From DAIOEK01 sp036746315 (GTDB lineage Bacteria; Chloroflexota; Anaerolineae; Anaerolineales; Anaerolineaceae): a DNA stretch of 64,000 bases. Both the position numbers and the translations under genes were made by a program. The DNA is taken from positions 1 through 64,000 of the forward strand of contig DAIOEK010000008.1 in NCBI GenBank assembly GCA_036746315.1, read 5' to 3'. The notes beneath the pieces were generated by a model, which did not search any database, had not been told where the DNA came from, and saw only the letters and a list, made by a program, of their open reading frames with translations. Positions 52,104 to 61,627 of this stretch are shown one piece after another (the first letter of the stretch is position 1; every line of letters starts with the position of its first letter).

Positions 52104-53144
52104 TTATTTAAACCAGGCAGCCAGGGTCTTCTTAAAAGGCGGACGGGCAATCCCTTTTTCGGTCACGATGGCGGTAATGTACTGTGCAGGGGTAATATCA
52201 AATGCGGGGTTAAATGCCCGCGCTCCGGCAGGGGCAATTGGCATCCCTTCAATCGTTGTGATCTCCTCTTCCGATCTTTCTTCCACTGGAATATGATCCC
52301 CGTCGGGTAGATTCATATCAATGGTGCTGGTTGGTCCAACGACATAGAAGGGGATGTTAATGGCATGGGCAGCCAGTGCGAGTTGGAAAGTGCCGATTTT
52401 GTTGGCAGTATCGCCATTAGCTGCCACACGATCACAACCGACCACGCATAAATCGACTCCACGCGTACGCATAATGTGCGCAGCAGCTCCATCGACAATG
52501 ACCCGATGTGGAATACCCAATTGCGTCAATTCCCATGAGGTCAGGCGGGCGCCCTGTAAACGCGGGCGGGTTTCATCCACGTACACGAAGACATTTTTGC
52601 CTTGTTCATGGGCGGTGCGGATGACGCCCAACGCAGTGCCGATACCGGTGGTTGCCAATGCGCCGGTGTTGCAGTGATGGATGAACCTGGCATTTTGCGG
52701 CACCAGCTCCGCGGCGTGCTCTCCCATCAGACGGTTTGCTTCGCGGTCTTCGTCCTCGATGGCAACAGCTTGGTTGACCACACAGGCAACCATTTCATCT
52801 GTTGAAGCAGTTTTTAGCCGGGCAATACATCCCAGGATGCGCTGTACCGCCCAGGCGAGGTTCACCGCTGTGGGGCGTGCGGCAATCAGCGTGCCGCCGG
52901 CTTTCTCTAAATGTTTCATCAATTCAACGGGCGAGTTGTGGCGTGCAGCGATGGCGGCAAGCGCCATACCATAACCGGCGGCAGCCCCTATGGCGGGCGC
53001 GCCGCGGACCACCATGTTGGTGATGGCATTGGCTACATCTTCGACCTGCCGGTAATGGATGTATTCCACTTTGCCCGGCAATAAGCGCTGGTCGAGCATA
53101 ACCAGAGTGTCATCTTGCCACTTGAGAGTGAAATAAGCGCTCAT
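52104..53144 (-). CDS. mtnA: S-methyl-5-thioribose-1-phosphate isomerase
   Basis: A 346-residue enzyme of the methionine salvage pathway that turns 5-methylthioribose 1-phosphate into the ribulose form. The family motifs MVVRGAPAIGAAAGYGMA, HCNTGALATTGIGTALG (catalytic Cys), VDETRPRLQGARLTSWEL and CDRVAANGDTANKIGT (catalytic Asp) are intact. The rest of the methionine salvage pathway is not in the window. The start overlaps the stop of the GT39-type gene by 4 bases. Confidence 0.97.
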   Translation of the reverse strand: MSAYFTLKWQDDTLVMLDQRLLPGKVEYIHYRQVEDVANAITNMVVRGAPAIGAAAGYGMALAAIAARHNSPVELMKHLEKAGGTLIAARPTAVNLAWAVQRILGCIARLKTASTDEMVACVVNQAVAIEDEDREANRLMGEHAAELVPQNARFIHHCNTGALATTGIGTALGVIRTAHEQGKNVFVYVDETRPRLQGARLTSWELTQLGIPHRVIVDGAAAHIMRTRGVDLCVVGCDRVAANGDTANKIGTFQLALAAHAINIPFYVVGPTSTIDMNLPDGDHIPVEERSEEEITTIEGMPIAPAGARAFNPAFDITPAQYITAIVTEKGIARPPFKKTLAAWFK

Positions 53145-54664
53145 GGAACCTCTCCATTGGAAGGAATGCGGTAAATTTGTACATGTTTATAGGTGTGGAT
53201 TAATTCCGCTTCTGCGGGATCGACCAGATCCTCAATGTGATTTCGTTCGATCACTGTTTCGAGGGTTTGATCGTGCTTGGTGGCGACCATCACAATGGCA
53301 TTGTCAAAAGGTACGGGCAGAGCAGTGTTGTAGAACCAGCGTTCGTAATCGTCGCCCATCAGGCTGAAGTAAAACTTGACCTGGGTGTTGAACGGCAAGA
53401 CGCCCATCACCTGCTCACCCTCCTCAAGGCTCTGTTTTAGATAACGGGCTGTGGCTTCCTCCACCCCCATGGCTGTGACGTCTTTGAACGTGGCATTCTG
53501 GATGGCGACGCCAATCTCCAGCAGCGGATACGCCGCCATCGTGGTGAGAATGAGCAGATATGCCAGGTTGTTCCTGCCGACTAGCAATTGCACGAGAGCG
53601 GTCAATCCTCCCGCAGAAACCAGATAGAACCAGGCAAGCGCAAATGCCCAGATGCGGGTGTAAGGCGCCACCCGCTGGAGATACAGAATGATCGCGAATC
53701 CAAACAGGGACGCAACCGCCAGATGCAGCCTGTTTTTGGATACCAGCCGGTGCAGGAAAAGCGAAGCAAAGAAACCGATCAGGGTGAGGATGGTGAAAAA
53801 ACCGGAAACGTTGCTGTTCCATTCCGTCCAGGTATTTCGCAACCGGGCGCGCAGATCGAGGGTGAATTCCTGCCAGGGCTGGGAGACTACTTCTCCGTTG
53901 GCGATCAACGATTTCACCCCCGTTCCCCAGATGATCACCGGCAAGTAAAGGAGGATCGTCCCCAGGATCACCGCCAGCGCGCTGATGACCACCGGCAGTA
54001 CCGACTTCCAGCGTTGGGGGTGTTTCCAGTTTTCCATCAACATTTCAACGAATACCCAGATGTAAATGGCTGCCAGGGGATACAGCATGATCGGGATGGT
54101 ATACGCGCCCAGTATGCCGGCGATGGAGAACAATATCCATCCACCCAGATTGAACTGCTTTACCAATCCATGTCCCAACCAGAGCATGATCAGGGTGAAG
54201 AGGGTAAGGATGGAATAACCGCGTGCCTGGGCGGAATAGGAAAGATAGCCAGGATTGGCAGCGATGAAAGCTGCGGCAATCAGCCCGGCCGGTGGGTTAT
54301 ACCATTTCCTACCAGCCAGGTAAGCGGCAGGGATCATCAATGCCCCGGCAAGAAAGGCTGGAAGGCGAATGGTCCATACCGACGCGCCCAACACACGGGT
54401 GGATATACCCGCCAGCAGGGTGTGGAAAATGTGGTTATTCGGGTGTGAATAATCGGTGATCATGGTGAAGAATGGCTTTCGGATAAAAGCCAGCCAGGTG
54501 TAGGCTTCGTCATTCCCGGCAGGCTGCTGCAGGTACATTATCCGAAAGAAAATACCCGCCAGAATGACGACCAGCAGGGTGAAATTCCACCATTTCTCCG
54601 ATTTCTGCGGCAGCAATGATTGCCAGAAACTTTCAACGTGGGTTCGGGTGGGAGCAACAGCCAT
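53141..54664 (-). CDS. GT39/PMT-like membrane glycosyltransferase
   Basis: A 507-residue membrane protein with about ten helices. The first outside loop carries the acidic catalytic pair in NDEAYTWLAF, with DYSHPNNHIFHTLL after it, typical of the PMT_2/dolichyl-phosphate-mannose type. Such enzymes transfer sugars from lipid-phosphate donors to proteins or lipids outside. A C-terminal soluble domain (~400-507) follows. It is four bases from the M24 gene and overlaps MtnA; transcription with both is likely but functional linkage is not clear. Confidence 0.8.
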   Translation of the reverse strand: MAVAPTRTHVESFWQSLLPQKSEKWWNFTLLVVILAGIFFRIMYLQQPAGNDEAYTWLAFIRKPFFTMITDYSHPNNHIFHTLLAGISTRVLGASVWTIRLPAFLAGALMIPAAYLAGRKWYNPPAGLIAAAFIAANPGYLSYSAQARGYSILTLFTLIMLWLGHGLVKQFNLGGWILFSIAGILGAYTIPIMLYPLAAIYIWVFVEMLMENWKHPQRWKSVLPVVISALAVILGTILLYLPVIIWGTGVKSLIANGEVVSQPWQEFTLDLRARLRNTWTEWNSNVSGFFTILTLIGFFASLFLHRLVSKNRLHLAVASLFGFAIILYLQRVAPYTRIWAFALAWFYLVSAGGLTALVQLLVGRNNLAYLLILTTMAAYPLLEIGVAIQNATFKDVTAMGVEEATARYLKQSLEEGEQVMGVLPFNTQVKFYFSLMGDDYERWFYNTALPVPFDNAIVMVATKHDQTLETVIERNHIEDLVDPAEAELIHTYKHVQIYRIPSNGEVP

Positions 54665-54667
54665 GAT

Positions 54668-55837
54668 CTACCACCGCTCCGCAGGAGTGGAAAGCCACCG
54701 GGGGTCCGCCGCCGTGACCACCAGATTGTCTTCGATGCGGATGCCGCCGAACCCGGGGATGTAGATACCCGGCTCCACGCTGGTGACCATGCCCGCTGCC
54801 AGTTTTTCTTCAGCGCCGGGCAGCAGCCTGGGTACACTTTCGTGGTAGCGGCAGCCGATGCCATGCCCGGTGCCATGCTTGAAATACTTGCCATATCCCC
54901 TGGATTGCAGGAGGGACCTGGCAGCCAGGTCGGGGGCGCCCCAGCAGTTTCCTTCCCGCAGCGCCTGCGCCGCGTTTTGCTGCGCATCCCAAACCGCATT
55001 GTATGCTTCAACCTGGGCTTTGGATGGTTTGCCGATGGTGTAGGTGCGGGTGAGATCGGACCAGTAACCATCCACGCACACACCCAATTCGATCATCACC
55101 AAATCACCCATCTCCATCCGCTTCGCCGAGGATGGGGTGAGCATGGACTGGCGGTAACTTCCTTCCGGCCCGCCGGTGACCTGGGCGAATGCCTGCACGA
55201 GTTGGGCGCCTTGCCAGCCGGTTCCCCGGGTGCGGATTTCCTTTTCCACCAGAGCGGCTGCTTCGACTTCGGTCATGCCGGGTTGTAATGATCCGCCAAG
55301 TGCTGCGAGCCCAAAGTTGGCAATTTCGCCGGCTTTACGCATTTGGGTAATTTCATCTTCATCCTTGACCGCCCGGGATTTTTCCAGCGCGGGGAGGCAA
55401 TCCGCCAGTGCGGCTTGCGGGAATTTGGTTTTGAGCAGTTCCATCCAATCGCGTCCGGGTAAAAGCATTTCAGAAGCATTAAAAGCCGGGGCGGCTATGC
55501 TGATATCCACTTCCATGCCAATGGATTTCGGTTGCGGTTGGTATTTTTGCCCCAATTGTTCCAGCCAGGCTGCATAAGCCTGCAAAACCGGCGGATCGCC
55601 CAAATGTCCATTGGGGAATGCATCCACCCGGATGCGATCATCCGGTTGCCGGGTGAATTCGAATTCCGGCAAGAGCAAGGCGATAAATCTCCCCGGCTGG
55701 TAAGCAGCAATCGATAAGCCCAATACTGGGTACGTCCCGGTTAAATAAACGATGTTCTCAGGAAGACGACAAAACAGAATATCGAGCTGATATTCGTTCA
55801 TATACGAATCCAGCCGTTGCAGATGGTCTGTGGGCAA
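54668..55837 (-). CDS. M24-family metallopeptidase (Xaa-Pro aminopeptidase-like)
   Basis: A 389-residue cytoplasmic peptidase with an N-terminal creatinase-like domain and a pita-bread C-terminal domain. The metal ligands are visible in ELGVCVDGYWSDLTRTYT (two Asp), GTGHGIGCRYHE (His), SVEPGIYIPGFGGIRIED (two Glu). I chose TTG 55837: GGAGG lies 8 bases upstream, and the frame's further extension to 55903 has no coding look. TATAAT on the minus strand at 55870-55865 fits as its -10. Divergent from the MFS pump. Confidence 0.9.
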   Translation of the reverse strand: MPTDHLQRLDSYMNEYQLDILFCRLPENIVYLTGTYPVLGLSIAAYQPGRFIALLLPEFEFTRQPDDRIRVDAFPNGHLGDPPVLQAYAAWLEQLGQKYQPQPKSIGMEVDISIAAPAFNASEMLLPGRDWMELLKTKFPQAALADCLPALEKSRAVKDEDEITQMRKAGEIANFGLAALGGSLQPGMTEVEAAALVEKEIRTRGTGWQGAQLVQAFAQVTGGPEGSYRQSMLTPSSAKRMEMGDLVMIELGVCVDGYWSDLTRTYTIGKPSKAQVEAYNAVWDAQQNAAQALREGNCWGAPDLAARSLLQSRGYGKYFKHGTGHGIGCRYHESVPRLLPGAEEKLAAGMVTSVEPGIYIPGFGGIRIEDNLVVTAADPRWLSTPAERW

Positions 55838-55906
55838 TAAACTAACCTCCAACAAATTTATGATATTATACAACGCACAGGCTGAATACTTCGACGGTGA
55901 CACAGA

Positions 55907-57358
55907 ATGACCTTCCCGGCTGATACAGTGGATTATTCAAAAAAATGGACTGTCATGACTGCGGTTGCCATGGGAATTTTCCTGGCGACAATTGACGGCA
56001 GTATTGTAAACATTGCCCTGCCCACCTTGCAGATCGACCTGCAAACCTCCTTCAGCATGGTTCAATGGGTTGTATTGGGCTATCTGCTGACGATTGCGGT
56101 GTTGCTGCTCAGCATCGGCAGATGGGCTGATATGGTCGGCAAAAAACGCATCTATACCGTCGGCTATGCCATTTTTACCACCGGTTCCCTGATATGCGGC
56201 ATGTCCACATCGATTGGCATGTTAATCGCAGCCCGCATATTCCAGGCAATTGGCGGTGCGATGATGATGGCGCTCGGCACAGCCATCATTACCGAAAATT
56301 TCCCGGCCAGTGAGCGGGGAATGGCGCTAGGTATCAGTGGATTGATGGTCTCGCTGGGCATCATTGCCGGACCTACGTTGGGGGGATTGATCCTGGGGTC
56401 ATTCACGTGGCATTGGATCTTCTTCGTGAATCTCCCCATCGGGGTGATTGGCGCTTTTCTGGTGATCAAAAATGTTCCCGACATCATTCCCGGTATTCGG
56501 CAAAAATTTGACTTTCTCGGTGCTGGATTATTGCTGGTCAGCCTGACCTGTTTCTTACTGGGCTTGACCATGGGTGAGGTTCGCGGCTATGGCGATCTGC
56601 TTGTTCTCGCCTTGCTGGTTGGATTTGCCGTGTTCCTGGGATTGTTCATTTTTGTGGAATCGCGTGTGGAACAACCGATGATAGACTTGGGGTTATTTCG
56701 CAGCGGTTTGTTCAGTGTAAATTTAATTACCGGTTTTCTGACTTTCATCGGTACAGCCGGTTCAACGCTGTTGATGCCGTACTATCTCGAAAATGTGCGT
56801 GGATATACACCCCAGACCATTGGTTTGATGCTGGCGGTGGTCCCCTTGATTGTGGGAATTATTGCCCCCATTTCGGGGATGCTGTCTGACCGGTTGGGTA
56901 CCCGTCCCCTAACTGTGATCGGTCTGGCGGTCATGGCGTGCGGTTATATCAGCGTCAGCACATTGACGATTGATACCAGCATCGGGGGTTATATCCTGCG
57001 TTTCATTCCCATGGGGCTGGGGATGGGCATTTTCCAATCTCCCAACAACAGTGCCATTATGAGCTCTGCACCGCGCAATCGGTTGGGGGTTGCCTCCGGG
57101 TTGCAGGCGCTCACCCGTACGCTGGGGCAGACAAGCGGAATTGCCATCCTGGGGGCAATTTGGACCAGCCTTGTGGTCTACCATTCGGGTGGCATTCATT
57201 ATGGCGATAACTCTCTGGCGCCGGTGGAATTCCAGGTGCAGGCGTTGCAGGGCACATTGCAAATCGTTGCGGTTCTCCTTGCGGCAGGATTTTTGTTAAG
57301 CCTGTATGCCTGGTGGGTGGAACGTGGCCAAAAGGTGCCAACCGTTGCCGTTGAATAA
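55907..57358 (+). CDS. DHA2-family MFS multidrug exporter (EmrB/QacA-like)
   Basis: A 483-residue drug:H+ antiporter with 14 helices. Motif D1 in helix 1 is FLATIDGSIVNIALP, motif A is GRWADMVGKKRIY and motif C is GLMVSLGIIAGPTLGGLIL, the pattern of the 14-TM DHA2 group. The substrate cannot be named. The start ATG 55907 overlaps the spacer with the M24 gene. No TetR or MarR regulator is adjacent; the FadR-like gene is downstream. Confidence 0.92.
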   Translation: MTFPADTVDYSKKWTVMTAVAMGIFLATIDGSIVNIALPTLQIDLQTSFSMVQWVVLGYLLTIAVLLLSIGRWADMVGKKRIYTVGYAIFTTGSLICGMSTSIGMLIAARIFQAIGGAMMMALGTAIITENFPASERGMALGISGLMVSLGIIAGPTLGGLILGSFTWHWIFFVNLPIGVIGAFLVIKNVPDIIPGIRQKFDFLGAGLLLVSLTCFLLGLTMGEVRGYGDLLVLALLVGFAVFLGLFIFVESRVEQPMIDLGLFRSGLFSVNLITGFLTFIGTAGSTLLMPYYLENVRGYTPQTIGLMLAVVPLIVGIIAPISGMLSDRLGTRPLTVIGLAVMACGYISVSTLTIDTSIGGYILRFIPMGLGMGIFQSPNNSAIMSSAPRNRLGVASGLQALTRTLGQTSGIAILGAIWTSLVVYHSGGIHYGDNSLAPVEFQVQALQGTLQIVAVLLAAGFLLSLYAWWVERGQKVPTVAVE

Positions 57359-57406
57359 TCCGTGGTTGAAATTGCCAGCATAATATTGCAAGCTGTTATA
57401 CAATAA

Positions 57407-57421
57407 CCTGGTCAGACCACT
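57407..57421. promoter_or_regulatory. FadR-type operator upstream of the FadR-like gene
   Basis: TGGTCAGACCA (57409-57419) fits the FadR-subfamily consensus TNGTNNNACNA and resembles E. coli FadR sites (CTGGTC-GACCAG). It lies five bases after a -10-like TATACA (57397-57402) and 18 bases before the regulator's ATG. This suggests autoregulation. Confidence 0.6.
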
Positions 57422-57437
57422 TCTTCAGGAGAGGAAT

Positions 57438-58118
57438 ATGGCCAGAGTAGATTCATCTCGACCAGCCGAACAGGCTGAACGACAATTGATCCAGGAAATC
57501 TTGAATGGCGTTTTCCCTGCGGATTCCGCACTTCCCCCCGAACGGGCGCTTGCGGGTATGCTGGGGGTTACCCGTCCCACGCTGCGCGAAGTGCTGCAGC
57601 GGATCAGTCGTGCCGGCTGGATCGAGATTCACCACGGGAAGCCCACGCGGGTGCGGGATATTTTGCTGGAGGGTACACTGCCACTCTTGAGTGAAGCCGC
57701 CACCTATCAGCCGCCGGTGCCTGAATTGACCGGTTCGTTACTGGAGATACGCTTGCTGGTCGCGCCCACATATACCCGTCAGGCGGTCGAGCATAAACCT
57801 GAAGCGGTTTTGTTGTTGACACAATCCTTTGCCGAACTTGCCGATGAAAAAACGGAAACAGCCCTGGCTGATTGGCACTTTCATCACGGGTTGGCAATTC
57901 TCTCCGGCAATCCTCTTTCGGGATTGATACTGAACAGCCTGGAGCATTTTTGGTCGGCGGCGCTGGAATCCATTTATGAAAAACCTGCCGAAAGGCAAAA
58001 GCTGCGAACCGCCATCCGCATGGTGGGGAAAGCTGCCCGCGCTCAGGAGCCTGAAGTGGCAGAGGTGCTTATCCGCCGGATATTGCAGGAAACTTTCACC
58101 GATTGGCAGCAAACCTGA
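57438..58118 (+). CDS. GntR-family regulator, FadR-like
   Basis: A 226-residue regulator with an N-terminal winged helix very like E. coli FadR: PPERALAGMLGVTRPTLREVLQ and RISRAGWIEIHHGKPTRVRD. The C-terminal all-helical domain (~80-226) would bind the effector. In E. coli this is long-chain acyl-CoA; here the ligand is unknown. GGAGAGGAAT precedes the ATG. A matching operator lies just upstream. The downstream FGGY kinase gene starts 183 bases later and could be a target. Confidence 0.88.
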   Translation: MARVDSSRPAEQAERQLIQEILNGVFPADSALPPERALAGMLGVTRPTLREVLQRISRAGWIEIHHGKPTRVRDILLEGTLPLLSEAATYQPPVPELTGSLLEIRLLVAPTYTRQAVEHKPEAVLLLTQSFAELADEKTETALADWHFHHGLAILSGNPLSGLILNSLEHFWSAALESIYEKPAERQKLRTAIRMVGKAARAQEPEVAEVLIRRILQETFTDWQQT

Positions 58119-58301
58119 GCTGGTTGCCGGTTTGATTGCCTGCGATTTTATTTTCGGCAGGGATCATGAAGCGATGAAGTAACCCGGTGCATGCAGCTAC
58201 CTGCCGGTACCGGGCAGCAGATCAACATCGAAAACTCTTGCGGGAGCGCCATTCACCTCCCGATTGAATCAGGCAAACATCCGAGAAATCAGGAGCAGCA
58301 C

Positions 58302-59870
58302 ATGGATCAGGACAATCGCACCATTCTGGCAATCGATAACGGAACTCAAAGCGTTCGGGCGTTGATCTTTGACCTGCATGGTAATTTACTGGCAAAAAGC
58401 AGGGTGGCTATTCCACCCTATCAAAGCGAACAACCGGGTTGGTTCGAATTGGAGCCGGAATTGTTCTGGGAAAGTGTTTGTAAAGCCTGCCAACAACTCT
58501 GGCAGAATCCGGCGGTGGACCGGCAGTCGATCGCCGGAGTGGCGGTTACCACCCAGCGTTCCACGCTGATCAACCTGGATCAGGATGGGAAGCCATTGCG
58601 TCCGGCGATCTTGTGGATGGATAACCGGCGGACGTTCGGGTTGAAACCGGTTTCCGGCATGTGGGGGCTATTGTTCGCCCTTTCAGGAATGACCGAAACG
58701 GTGGCATATTTGCAGGCGGAGGCAGAGTGTAACTGGATCCGCACCCAACAGCCGCAGATATGGGAAAAGACACACAAGTATTTGCTGCTTTCCGGGTATC
58801 TTACCTACCGGCTGACGGACCGGCTGGCGGATTCGGTGGGTTGCCAGGTGGCGTTTATCCCCTTCGATTATAAAAACCTGAAATGGGCGGGAAAAAGCGA
58901 TTGGAAGTGGCAGGCGGTGCCCATGACAGAAAAGATATTGCCCGATCTGGTTCCCCCCGGAGGGGTCATCGGAACCATTACCGCCAAAGCCTCCGAGGCA
59001 ACGGGTATTCCGGTTGGTTTGCCGCTGGTGGCTGCGGCAGCGGATAAAGCCTGCGAGGTGATCGGATCCGGCTGTCTTGACCCGCATATTGCCTGCATCA
59101 GCTACGGCACTTCCGCCACCATCAATACCACCCACCGCAAATATACTGAAGTGATTCCCCTCATTCCGCCCTACCCCGCAGCCGTCCCCGATGCTTACAG
59201 CCTGGAAATCCAGATTTATCGTGGTTATTGGATGGTGAGCTGGTTCAAGCAGGAGTTCGGTGCCTTGGAGCAGGAAATCGCCCACGATAGGGGGGTGGAC
59301 CCTGAAGTGATCTTTGAAGAAAATGTGAAGCAAATTCCACCCGGTTCACTGGGATTGGTGCTGCAACCATACTGGTCGCCTGGGCTTAAGGTACCCGGAC
59401 CGGAAGCCAAAGGAGCCGTGATCGGGTTTGGCGATGTGCATCAGCGGGCGCATCTTTACCGGGCTATCCAGGAAGGTCTGGCTTACGCACTGCGGGATGG
59501 GGCGGAAAAGACCGAAAAACGAAGCGGGGTCAAAATCCAGCAGATTCGCGTTGCGGGGGGTGGCAGCCAGAGCGAGGTGGCCATGCAGCTCACGGCAGAT
59601 ATTTTCGGCATGCCCGCAGCCAGGCCACACGTGTATGAAGCCTCCGGTCTGGGGGCGGCGATCGATGCGGCGGTGGGATTAGGGCTGCATTCCTCTTTTG
59701 AATCGGCGGTCGCAGAAATGACGCGCATCGGGAAGGTGTACGAACCCCAGGCAGATGCGCAAGCTGTATATGACGCACTTTATCGCAAGGTATATGCAAA
59801 GATGTACAGTCGATTGAAACCACTTTACGAGGAAATTCGCAAAATTACCGGTTATCCGCCCGGCTATTGA
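58302..59870 (+). CDS. FGGY-family carbohydrate kinase
   Basis: A 522-residue sugar kinase, distinct from the ribulokinase-like one at the window start. Motifs: AIDNGTQSVRALIFDLHGNL at the N-terminus, AVTTQRSTLINLD with WMDNRR after it, SYGTSATINTT in the middle and RVAGGGSQSEVAMQLTADIFGMP near the C-terminus. The substrate cannot be decided; glycerol, xylulose and ribulose kinases are all relatives. AGGAG eight bases before ATG 58302 decides the start. Its TGA abuts the TGA of the convergent MutL-like gene, forming TGATCA with no base between. Confidence 0.9.
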   Translation: MDQDNRTILAIDNGTQSVRALIFDLHGNLLAKSRVAIPPYQSEQPGWFELEPELFWESVCKACQQLWQNPAVDRQSIAGVAVTTQRSTLINLDQDGKPLRPAILWMDNRRTFGLKPVSGMWGLLFALSGMTETVAYLQAEAECNWIRTQQPQIWEKTHKYLLLSGYLTYRLTDRLADSVGCQVAFIPFDYKNLKWAGKSDWKWQAVPMTEKILPDLVPPGGVIGTITAKASEATGIPVGLPLVAAAADKACEVIGSGCLDPHIACISYGTSATINTTHRKYTEVIPLIPPYPAAVPDAYSLEIQIYRGYWMVSWFKQEFGALEQEIAHDRGVDPEVIFEENVKQIPPGSLGLVLQPYWSPGLKVPGPEAKGAVIGFGDVHQRAHLYRAIQEGLAYALRDGAEKTEKRSGVKIQQIRVAGGGSQSEVAMQLTADIFGMPAARPHVYEASGLGAAIDAAVGLGLHSSFESAVAEMTRIGKVYEPQADAQAVYDALYRKVYAKMYSRLKPLYEEIRKITGYPPGY

Positions 59871-61622
59871 TCAATTACCCAGGATCGTCATCCACTGGCG
59901 CAGTATCTCCTGGCGCGCCACGATCTCGGTCGGCATGTTCAGGGGGCGTCCGCGTGCATCGATCACAATCCCCAAGGCACCAGCGGTGACTTTATATCCG
60001 CCGGACTTGCTGCCCGACAACCCCGATTGGTCCTTTTCATGGATGTCGATAAACAATTGGGCGCTCTCGCCCTGCGCCAGGGGGATCACCGTCAAGGTAC
60101 CCTGCTGAACTTCCATATCAATTTCCTGCTGGTCTTCGGTGATCACATGGATGGTCATGATGGTTGTTCCGGGGCGTTTCTGGCTGATGGGGGCGATCAA
60201 TGCGCACAGGTTGAAGAGCATGCCGGTTTCCAGCACTTCCACCGGGAGGGCTGGCGTTAATGACCCGGCGGAACCCAGCACCGGCAGCAGATGGTTTTGG
60301 TCGAGCACGATGGTGGTCAAGCCGGTCGGCTGCAACCCGTCGAGGATCATCAACAGGCTTGAGGCCAGCGTCGGGGTGGAGGTGAGGGTGGTGCCGCTGA
60401 TCAGGATCGGTTCAAAGCCGGGGGCGAGACCGTTGCGATATCCGAAATTCAACCCCGGGTAGGATGCGGCAAACTGGCTGACTGCATTGCGCAGACGATA
60501 GCGGGCAAAGGAATACTCGATAGCCAGGTCTTCCTGGGTGGTGGGGATGGTAGCCGGGTAAATGACTTTGTTGACCAGGTAATCGCGGATGTATTCTTCC
60601 GAGAGGTTGTAACCGATCCAACCCAGCAGATCCTGGATGGGAATTTGATACATGGCTTCCAACGGATTGAGCTTATCGTTGCCCGGTTGGCAGACACGTA
60701 AATTCAGCCTGCCGCCCTTTGCCAGTGCAATCGTGGTTTGCGATGCGCCCATATCTATGCCAAGCACACCCCGTGGACTCTGGTATATTTTGCCCAGAAA
60801 GCGGATCATCCTGCCGAAGGAAGATGCGGTTGGCATCAGCCTGCCGCCTACCAGATTGTTTAAATCCGCAGCGCCCATCACCTGGCGGAACCGCAGACGT
60901 TCCATAATCTCCACAAAGGCAGCCTGTGCCGGGTCCAGGACTTCGATTTCCGGCTGCGGACGGATGTTTGGCGCGATGGTGAGTGGAACACTTGCCTCGA
61001 GCACGCCCTTGATATCTCCGCGGATGAATTGATTGCCGGTGAAGAGTACCTCGGGACGTTTTTCAGGCGGCAGCAGGCTGCAACTGAGCCCCAGGGTGGT
61101 CAGCACCCGGCGCATTGCCCGACGGGCGCCATCTTCGGTGCCGCCCGCCAGGATGATCGCATCAGGCATAATGCGTAAAATGGCATCGATTTGCTCATCC
61201 ATCGACCTCGCATCGTTGATGCTTACCCGGTCGAGAATGCGGGTGTAACCGGTTTTGGCAAGGTGTTCGGCGCTGATCACCGATACATCGCCCAGCAAAC
61301 CGGCACAGACGACTTTGATGGTCGGACCGGCGGAAAGAGTGGCGGTAAGCGCATCCACGCCCTGCCCGCCGGGAAGGGATGGAATAATGAACCTGCCGTC
61401 GGGACCTAAAACTTGATGCCCGGTAATTTCCTCCAATTGCTGGATGGCAAAAACAATGCCCTCCCCGATATCGTGAACCGGATACTCAGCCGTGGTACGG
61501 GCAACGCCCTGTGCAATAAAACGGTAACTGTCACCGGCGATCTCGAATAGATAGGCACGGGTATGTACCGAACCTACGTCGATTGCCAGAACAGCGTCGA
61601 ATTCAGGGTTTTTCGTTGCCAT
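59871..61622 (-). CDS. MutL-like ASKHA-fold ATPase (GlmL/MutL family), orphan
   Basis: A 583-residue protein related to glutamate mutase-associated MutL. It has two DxG phosphate-binding motifs of the actin/Hsp70/sugar-kinase fold: VLAIDVGSVHTRAYLFE at ~12-28 and VLGIDMGASQTTIALAKGG at ~288-306, plus GTEDGARRAMRRVL near 165. It is longer than the usual ~460, with an extra C-terminal beta-rich part. No glutamate mutase or B12 gene is near. Instead it follows, by five bases, a polytopic membrane protein and a Trp-motif membrane protein. It may act as the ATPase of a membrane complex rather than in mutase repair. Confidence 0.8.
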   Translation of the reverse strand: MATKNPEFDAVLAIDVGSVHTRAYLFEIAGDSYRFIAQGVARTTAEYPVHDIGEGIVFAIQQLEEITGHQVLGPDGRFIIPSLPGGQGVDALTATLSAGPTIKVVCAGLLGDVSVISAEHLAKTGYTRILDRVSINDARSMDEQIDAILRIMPDAIILAGGTEDGARRAMRRVLTTLGLSCSLLPPEKRPEVLFTGNQFIRGDIKGVLEASVPLTIAPNIRPQPEIEVLDPAQAAFVEIMERLRFRQVMGAADLNNLVGGRLMPTASSFGRMIRFLGKIYQSPRGVLGIDMGASQTTIALAKGGRLNLRVCQPGNDKLNPLEAMYQIPIQDLLGWIGYNLSEEYIRDYLVNKVIYPATIPTTQEDLAIEYSFARYRLRNAVSQFAASYPGLNFGYRNGLAPGFEPILISGTTLTSTPTLASSLLMILDGLQPTGLTTIVLDQNHLLPVLGSAGSLTPALPVEVLETGMLFNLCALIAPISQKRPGTTIMTIHVITEDQQEIDMEVQQGTLTVIPLAQGESAQLFIDIHEKDQSGLSGSKSGGYKVTAGALGIVIDARGRPLNMPTEIVARQEILRQWMTILGN

Positions 61623-61627
61623 GATGT

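Noticed and set aside
53588..54448. Plus-strand frame opposite the GT39-type gene
   Set aside because: Low-complexity His/Gln/Gly-rich translation typical of an antisense shadow.
57480..58260. Antisense copy of the FadR operator ahead of the FGGY kinase
   Set aside because: No second TNGTNNNACNA match with good symmetry was found in 58119-58301.
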